NCBI GenBank assembly: GCA_046048875.1
Contig: JBJOFG010000016.1
Location: 1-11,011 of the forward strand
Length of the DNA: 11,011 nt
From: CAIZGX01 sp046048875
Lineage (GTDB): Bacteria > Bacteroidota > Bacteroidia > Flavobacteriales_D > Sanyastnellaceae
Direction: 5' to 3'
Each line of letters starts with the position of its first letter. Within the stretch, counting starts at the first letter, position 1. This document shows, one piece after another, positions 7,190-11,011 of the stretch. The translations under genes and the position numbers were made by a program. The notes beneath the pieces are model-generated. The model was not told the DNA's origin. It searched no databases and saw only the letters and a list, made by a program, of their open reading frames with translations.

Positions 7190-7744
7190 ATGAAGTTCGT
7201 AGAAAAAATAAAACTGTCCGCGGGTCGACGTGCGTTAGGTAAGTTACCCGAAGCTACTCGTGCCCGTTCAGGATCTAATTTTCACGATGCGCAATCCATT
7301 GGGATTTTATATGTCGACAATGACGAGCGCTACTTCAATAAGATCAAAGCTTTTGCGAAATACCTGAAAGATAAGTTCGGAGTAAGACACGTCAGATGTG
7401 TTGGATTCGTGAATGACTCTGGAAAGAACTTGCCCATTTGGCAATCGCAAAAATTGGAGTTTGAATACTTCACAAAAGACGATTTGAATTGGTATTTACG
7501 TCCCGTTCAAAACGTTTCAAAATTCATCAAAGAAGATTTTGATATTCTTATAGACCTGACTCACGGCGATCATATTCCTTTGAATTTTATTTTCAAGGAA
7601 AGCAAAGCCAAGATGAAAGTCGGACTGAGAGATTCGCGCGCTGCCCGTCAGTGTGACTTAATGATTGACTTAGGTGATAATCCTACTATCGATAAGTATC
7701 TGCAGAATCTCGATGTGTATTTAAGTAATCCGCAAATAAAATAA
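7190..7744 (+). CDS. Conserved Bacteroidota-type protein of unknown function, dapA partner (possibly DUF6913)
   Basis: Soluble protein of 184 residues with no signal peptide or membrane helix. It has a basic N-terminal stretch (KKLSAGRRALGK type, to about 27). It then looks like an alpha/beta fold: strand SIGILYVDN (36-44), helix 46-62, strand RHVRCVGFVN (66-75), DFDILIDLTHG (116-126), KMKVGLRDSR (141-150) and CDLMIDLGD (155-163). I recognise the general pattern, including the FDILIDLT and KVGLRD segments, from an uncharacterised Bacteroidota family often found beside dapA. I believe this is DUF6913, but I cannot confirm it here. Two bases separate its stop from the dapA start, so the two are almost certainly cotranscribed and probably translationally coupled. 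No catalytic motif is apparent, so no function is assigned. Confidence 0.8.
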   Translation: MKFVEKIKLSAGRRALGKLPEATRARSGSNFHDAQSIGILYVDNDERYFNKIKAFAKYLKDKFGVRHVRCVGFVNDSGKNLPIWQSQKLEFEYFTKDDLNWYLRPVQNVSKFIKEDFDILIDLTHGDHIPLNFIFKESKAKMKVGLRDSRAARQCDLMIDLGDNPTIDKYLQNLDVYLSNPQIK

Positions 7745-7746
7745 TC

Positions 7747-8637
7747 ATGAGAGAGAAGTTGAGAGGTTTAGGTGTAGCAATGGTTACGCCTTTTCGCAAA
7801 GACGGTTCAGTAGATTTCGCTGGACTTAAAAAGTTAACTGCGCATTTAATAGAAGGCGGTGCAGATTATTTGGTGGTTCAAGGAACTACCGGGGAATCGG
7901 TAACCTTGTCGAAAGAGGAGAAGCAAGAAGTGTTAGACGCCGTGCTTGAAGCCAACAACGGTGCAAAACCAATTGTTTTAGGTTTAGGTGGAAACAATAC
8001 TTACGAGTTGGTTCAACAACTGAGCAGATTGGACACAGATGGAATTGATGCAATTTTATCTGTTACGCCATATTACAACAAGCCGACTCAAAACGGATTG
8101 GTAGAGCATTACAAAGCATTGAGTGAGGCGAGTAAAATTCCGATTGTGTTGTACAACGTACCAGGAAGAACTTCTGTGAACATGTTGCCAGACACGGTTG
8201 CTCGCATTGCTTTTGAATGCAAGAACATCATTGGTATTAAAGAAGCGAGTGGAAGCGTTGAGCAAATCATGAATGTGATCAACGTAACTCCGAAAGAGTT
8301 CATGGTGATTAGTGGTGACGACGCATTGACTTTACCACTTTTATCAGCCGGTTGCGACGGTGTTATTTCAGTTGTTGGAAATGCTTTTCCGAAAGAGTTT
8401 TCTCAAATGATTAACGCAGCGTTGAACAACAATTACGAAGAGGCGAGAGCCATTCATTACAAGTTGTTAGATTTAATTCATTTGTTGTTTGCAGAAGGAA
8501 ATCCAGCAGGAATCAAAGAAGTCCTTGCTCACCTCGATATCTGTGAAAACTATCTTCGTCTTCCGCTTGTTCCGGTTTCGGAAAAGCTTAGCGATAAGAT
8601 TCGGAAGTACCTCATCGAAGAAGAGTTTATGGGTTAA
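7747..8637 (+). CDS. dapA: 4-hydroxy-tetrahydrodipicolinate synthase
   Basis: Cytoplasmic (beta/alpha)8-barrel lyase of 296 residues. It condenses pyruvate with aspartate semialdehyde, the first committed step to diaminopimelate and lysine. Key residues are all visible: the GTTGES loop at 46-51 (T47, T48), the tyrosine of PYYNKP at Y110, Y136 in YNVPGRT, R141 for substrate carboxylate binding, and the Schiff-base lysine K165 in GIKEASG. The helical C-terminal region contains GNPAGIKEVL and runs to a normal family length. The first residues, MREKLRGLGVAMVTPF, align well with the barrel's first strand, which supports ATG 7747. It is cotranscribed with the upstream small gene and shares a 4-base TTAA with the convergent smpB stop codon. 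There is therefore no dedicated terminator between them. Confidence 0.97.
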   Translation: MREKLRGLGVAMVTPFRKDGSVDFAGLKKLTAHLIEGGADYLVVQGTTGESVTLSKEEKQEVLDAVLEANNGAKPIVLGLGGNNTYELVQQLSRLDTDGIDAILSVTPYYNKPTQNGLVEHYKALSEASKIPIVLYNVPGRTSVNMLPDTVARIAFECKNIIGIKEASGSVEQIMNVINVTPKEFMVISGDDALTLPLLSAGCDGVISVVGNAFPKEFSQMINAALNNNYEEARAIHYKLLDLIHLLFAEGNPAGIKEVLAHLDICENYLRLPLVPVSEKLSDKIRKYLIEEEFMG

Positions 8638-9077
8638 CGAAGCTTTGCACGATCTGCTTCGCGTTTGAGGTCTTTGTCTTTAACGTCGGCGCGTTTGTCT
8701 CCGACGTTTTTACCTTTTGCTAAGGCAATGTCCAACTTGGCCCAACCTTTTTCAGAAATGAATAGGCGCATCGGAACGATAGTCATTCCGGTGTCTTTCA
8801 ATTTTCGCTTGAGACGATCTATTTCTGTTTGCTGAAGGAGCAAGGTTTTTACGCGACGCTCTTCGTGTTGGGCATATCCAGCATTGCCGTAGTGGGCGAT
8901 GTTCATGTTTAGAATGATAAGCGAATTCCCATTCAGCTTGCAATAGGCTTCTGCGATGTTCGCTTTGCCTGCACGAATGCTCTTGATTTCACTTCCAGTT
9001 AAAACAATACCAGCAGTGAACTCTTCCAAAATGAAATATTGAAAGAGCGCTTTTTTATTTTTTATTTCCACTGCCAT
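8634..9077 (-). CDS. smpB: SsrA-binding protein SmpB (trans-translation)
   Basis: Partner of tmRNA in rescuing stalled ribosomes; 147 residues, normal length. The oligonucleotide-binding beta-barrel has the hallmark GIVLTGSEIKSIRAGKANIAEAY at 23-45. Next come the segment preceding LLLQQTEIDRLKRKLK (80-94) and the strand TIVPMRLFISEKGWAKLDIALAKGK (99-123). The basic C-terminal tail, GKNVGDKRADVKDKDLKREADR at 122-143, corresponds to the helix that enters the empty mRNA channel and contains the conserved DKR. Start ATG 9077 is followed by the conserved-type MAVEIKNKKA. A near-match to the -7 element (TAAATTCG, 9089-9082) lies 4 bases before the ATG. It lies 43 bases after cutC on the same strand, so cotranscription is possible but not certain. 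Confidence 0.96.
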   Translation of the reverse strand: MAVEIKNKKALFQYFILEEFTAGIVLTGSEIKSIRAGKANIAEAYCKLNGNSLIILNMNIAHYGNAGYAQHEERRVKTLLLQQTEIDRLKRKLKDTGMTIVPMRLFISEKGWAKLDIALAKGKNVGDKRADVKDKDLKREADRAKLR

Positions 9078-9120
9078 GCCGCGAATTTACAACGGAATGA
9101 GAGGAAAGAGATTGTACGGC

Positions 9121-9828
9121 TTATTTATCGGAAAGAAATTGTGCAATTGCTTTGACTTCTGCAGCATTTGCGCGAAGATATTCCTTCGGCATAACGCCTA
9201 ATTCACCTGCATGGACAATCTCAGAAGCGCTGGTGTGATAGCTTGAAAAGCAATCGTCATAGACTTGAGCAATGTTCGAACTGCGAAGTCCTGAGCCAGG
9301 CATAATCTCCATCGCGTTAGCCAATGAAGCATATCGTTTCAGGTTTTCAATTCCTTCCACGCAAGTCATTTTTTTTCCAGAAGAAAGCAAGCGTTTGCAA
9401 CCGGCACTTTCCAACTGTGCAATGACTTCGTCTCCATTGGTGCACACATCGAATGCGCGTTGAAAGGCTACATCAATTCCATTCGCGGCTTTCACAAATT
9501 TCTCCAAAGCTCTGAAGTCAATGGTTCCATCGGCATTCAAAGCCCCCACCACAACGGCTTTAATTCCCTTGTCTTTCGAACGACGAATGTCGTTACACAT
9601 AATTTTAATTTCCTCTTCAGAATAAACAAACGATCCCTCGCGCACTCGAATAAGCGCCGCTACATCGCAGGCAGTGTATTCAACCGCGAATTCAATCAGC
9701 GACAATGCAGGTGTTAATCCACCAACTTGCAAAGCCGAACATACTTCAAGACGCGTTGCTCCGTTCTCGTTGGCAATTAAACACGACTCAGGATTTGTGG
9801 CTATTATTTCCAAATGAATATTTGACAT
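9121..9828 (-). CDS. cutC: Copper homeostasis protein CutC family
   Basis: TIM-barrel protein of 235 residues, close to the usual 240-250. Family signatures in order: LEIIATNPESCLIANENGA starting at 6, RLEVCSALQVGGLTPA at 26-41, the RVREGSFVYSEEE loop at 61-73, VVVGALNADGTID at 92-104, FQRAFDVC at 122-129, LLSSGKK, EIMPGSGLRSSNI and the C-terminal YHTSAS. The loop usually written RPRGGDF reads RVREGSF here, a modest deviation. CutC was named for copper tolerance in Escherichia coli, but its direct role in copper handling is debated, so the symbol denotes family only. Start chosen at ATG 9828; an in-frame TTG 27 bases upstream would run past the divergent patatin start. Start codons of the two divergent genes are separated by just 18 bases, so each promoter must overlap the other's control or coding region. 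Confidence 0.92.
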   Translation of the reverse strand: MSNIHLEIIATNPESCLIANENGATRLEVCSALQVGGLTPALSLIEFAVEYTACDVAALIRVREGSFVYSEEEIKIMCNDIRRSKDKGIKAVVVGALNADGTIDFRALEKFVKAANGIDVAFQRAFDVCTNGDEVIAQLESAGCKRLLSSGKKMTCVEGIENLKRYASLANAMEIMPGSGLRSSNIAQVYDDCFSSYHTSASEIVHAGELGVMPKEYLRANAAEVKAIAQFLSDK

Positions 9829-9834
9829 TCTATG

Positions 9835-9842
9835 TAATTTTG
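9835..9842 (+). promoter_or_regulatory. -7 promoter element of the patatin-like lipase gene
   Basis: TAATTTTG exactly matches TAnnTTTG and ends 4 bases before the ATG at 9847, inside the 18-base gap between divergent start codons. No TTG lies at the normal -33 distance. If used, it predicts a leaderless transcript. Confidence 0.5.
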
Positions 9843-9846
9843 AATT

Positions 9847-10923
9847 ATGCTTCAAAGTAAATACCTCTTCCCACTAATCGCACTTTTTTTTAGTTCGAAT
9901 TTTTTATTCGCTCAAGCTGAACCGCCGCATGTCATGGCGCAAATGGAACGTCAATACAGACTCTCCCATGCACATTTCGAAAACCTTGTCTTTGAAGGTG
10001 GAGGCATTCGCGGAGTTGCCTATTGCGGCGCGCTTATGGAAATGGATTCGCGTGGTTACTTGAAAGATATTCGTCGTGTTGCTGGCGCATCATCTGGAGC
10101 AATCACGTCTTGTCTACTAGCGGTGGGATATACACCAACAGAAATTTCTGTGATTATTGGCGGAATGAATTTCGGTAAGTTGAATGACGGTGGAGGTTTA
10201 TTCATCGGTGGAATTCACCGACTTCGCAAACGAATGGGATATTACCGCGGAGAACGTTTTTTGAGATGGATGGAGGAGTTAGTCGCTGCAAAAACGGGAA
10301 ACAAGGACATCACATTTATGGAGTTAAAGAAACTCGCCGATAAAGATTCAACTTATCGCGAATTGGTGGTTACAGCTACGTGTATGAATCATCAGAAGGC
10401 AGAGTATTTCGATTACTATCGATACCCGCGAATGCGCATCGTGGATGCTGTTCGCGCAAGTATGGCTGTGCCGTTATACTATGAACCTTTTGTTATGAAT
10501 AACGAAGGCCATCGCGTAGATGTTCGTCATTATGCAGATAGCGATCATGTGTGTTTAGACGGTGGTTTTCTTTCCAACTATCCGATTTGGGTATTTGATC
10601 AGGCGCCTTACATCCAAGACCCTATGATCACTTTAGGCTTCCGAATAGACAGTGAATATCAAATTACCGTCGATCGCACAAAGACTAAAAGAGATCCGTA
10701 TTATCCCATTCACAGCACGAAAGATTTGGTTGGAAGTGTGTATTACATCATGAAAGAAAACCTCAATCGTTTCATGCTCACCGAACTCGACTGGGAGCGC
10801 ACGATTAGCATCAGCGACGCTGGTATCGGTCCAAAGGTGAAGAAGCTCTCGCAAGAGCAGAAAGAGTTATTTCTGAATGAAGGGAAACGTGGGGTGAGGA
10901 GGTATTTTGAAACAGGGTATTGA
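9847..10923 (+). CDS. Secreted patatin-like phospholipase
   Basis: Predicted exported lipid acyl hydrolase of 358 residues. A signal peptide is visible: hydrophobic residues 6-22 followed by FAQA, with probable cleavage near residue 24. The patatin catalytic features are complete: oxyanion loop GGGIRG at 51-56, nucleophile elbow GASSG at 80-84 (S82), and catalytic aspartate D238 in DGG, followed by FLSNYPIW. This Ser-Asp dyad class cleaves phospholipid or other acyl esters; the actual substrate is unknown. There is no visible C-terminal outer-membrane barrel like that of PlpD, and no C-terminal sorting domain, so the product may be periplasmic or released. The gene stands alone on this strand and diverges from cutC. 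One base after its TGA the palindrome array starts, and no ordinary terminator is seen before the window ends. Confidence 0.92.
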   Translation: MLQSKYLFPLIALFFSSNFLFAQAEPPHVMAQMERQYRLSHAHFENLVFEGGGIRGVAYCGALMEMDSRGYLKDIRRVAGASSGAITSCLLAVGYTPTEISVIIGGMNFGKLNDGGGLFIGGIHRLRKRMGYYRGERFLRWMEELVAAKTGNKDITFMELKKLADKDSTYRELVVTATCMNHQKAEYFDYYRYPRMRIVDAVRASMAVPLYYEPFVMNNEGHRVDVRHYADSDHVCLDGGFLSNYPIWVFDQAPYIQDPMITLGFRIDSEYQITVDRTKTKRDPYYPIHSTKDLVGSVYYIMKENLNRFMLTELDWERTISISDAGIGPKVKKLSQEQKELFLNEGKRGVRRYFETGY

Positions 10924-10924
10924 T

Positions 10925-11011
10925 GTGCAAATGCACGAGGGTCTTTGACGAGGGCAAAGGGCTTTGCGAGGGTCCTGCGGACGAGGGTGATAAATCACGA
11001 GGGCAGCTGCG
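10925..11011. repeat. Array of six different short palindromes joined by invariant GAGG linkers (continues past window)
   Basis: Six units each start with G, end with C and are self-complementary. H1 10925-10936 is GTGCA-AA-TGCAC. H2 10941-10949 is GTC-TTT-GAC. H3 10954-10967 is GCAAAG-GG-CTTTGC. H4 10972-10982 is GTCC-TGC-GGAC. H5 10987-10998 is GTGAT-AA-ATCAC. H6 11003-11010 is GCAGCTGC with no centre. Each neighbouring pair is separated by exactly GAGG (10937-10940, 10950-10953, 10968-10971, 10983-10986, 10999-11002), and the last base of the window, G, may begin a sixth linker. Arm lengths vary from 3 to 6 and arm sequences are unrelated, so the conserved features are symmetry and linker. 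It directly follows the patatin stop codon. It is not CRISPR, because there is no constant long repeat and no unique spacers, and I do not recognise a named family. Confidence 0.9.

Noticed and set aside
9829..9855. TTG start for cutC
   Set aside because: It would run past the patatin start codon, and the family begins near the MSNIHLEI methionine.
10204..10218. CGGTG-GAATT-CACCG palindrome inside the patatin gene
   Set aside because: It lies within conserved coding sequence, has no GAGG-linked neighbours and is within chance expectation.
10925..11011. CRISPR array or tRNA in the right-edge array
   Set aside because: The constant part is only 4 bases and the variable parts are 8-14 base palindromes, unlike CRISPR repeats and spacers; no cloverleaf or T-loop sequence is present.
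10924..11011. Open minus-strand frame across the palindrome array
   Set aside because: It has no start codon in view, continues antisense to the patatin gene, and its Pro/Ser-rich reading only reflects the repeated CCCTCG on that strand.

Overview
The window looks like chromosomal DNA of a Bacteroidota bacterium, most likely from the Flavobacteriales side. The clues are: several exact matches to the Bacteroidota -7 promoter element TAnnTTTG; A-rich translation starts without Shine-Dalgarno (SD) sequences; a DNA polymerase III alpha subunit that begins with its own proofreading exonuclease domain; and a small uncharacterised gene of Bacteroidota type directly in front of dapA. Almost every base is coding, no stretch over 300 bases lacks a gene, and most genes are housekeeping. 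I saw no tRNA, rRNA, CRISPR array, transposase or phage gene.

Layout. From 1 to 5233 the minus strand carries a tight unit read right to left: trmH (tRNA 2'-O-methyltransferase), a MATE efflux transporter overlapping it by 8 bases, and 49 bases later dnaE, which leaves the window at base 1. Next come the HU gene (5292-5564) with a UUCG-loop terminator and a good promoter, and an APC-family amino acid permease (5789-7105) with its own UUCG-loop terminator. An 84-base divergent control region with a 9-bp inverted repeat follows. On the plus strand a small conserved-type protein (7190-7744) and dapA (7747-8637) form a two-gene unit. It meets smpB (minus) tail to tail in a shared TTAA. cutC (minus) lies upstream of smpB. 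A secreted patatin-like lipase (plus, 9847-10923) diverges from cutC with only 18 bases between start codons.

The most unusual element is at the right edge. One base after the patatin stop codon, an array (10925-11011) of six short palindromes begins, all different in sequence. Each begins with G and ends with C, and neighbours are separated by an invariant GAGG. The array runs off the window. Structure and linker are kept while arm sequences differ completely, so it is neither an ordinary tandem repeat nor CRISPR. I do not recognise it as a named repeat family. A second pattern is that three genes (trmH, the dapA-partner gene, the patatin gene) have a perfect TAnnTTTG ending only 4-6 bases before the ATG, which suggests leaderless or nearly leaderless mRNAs.

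Functionally the genes cover replication (dnaE), nucleoid structure (HU), tRNA modification (trmH), ribosome rescue (smpB), lysine/cell-wall precursor synthesis (dapA), transport (MATE, permease), a CutC-family protein and an exported lipase. Only the trmH-MATE-dnaE and small-gene-dapA groupings look like operons.
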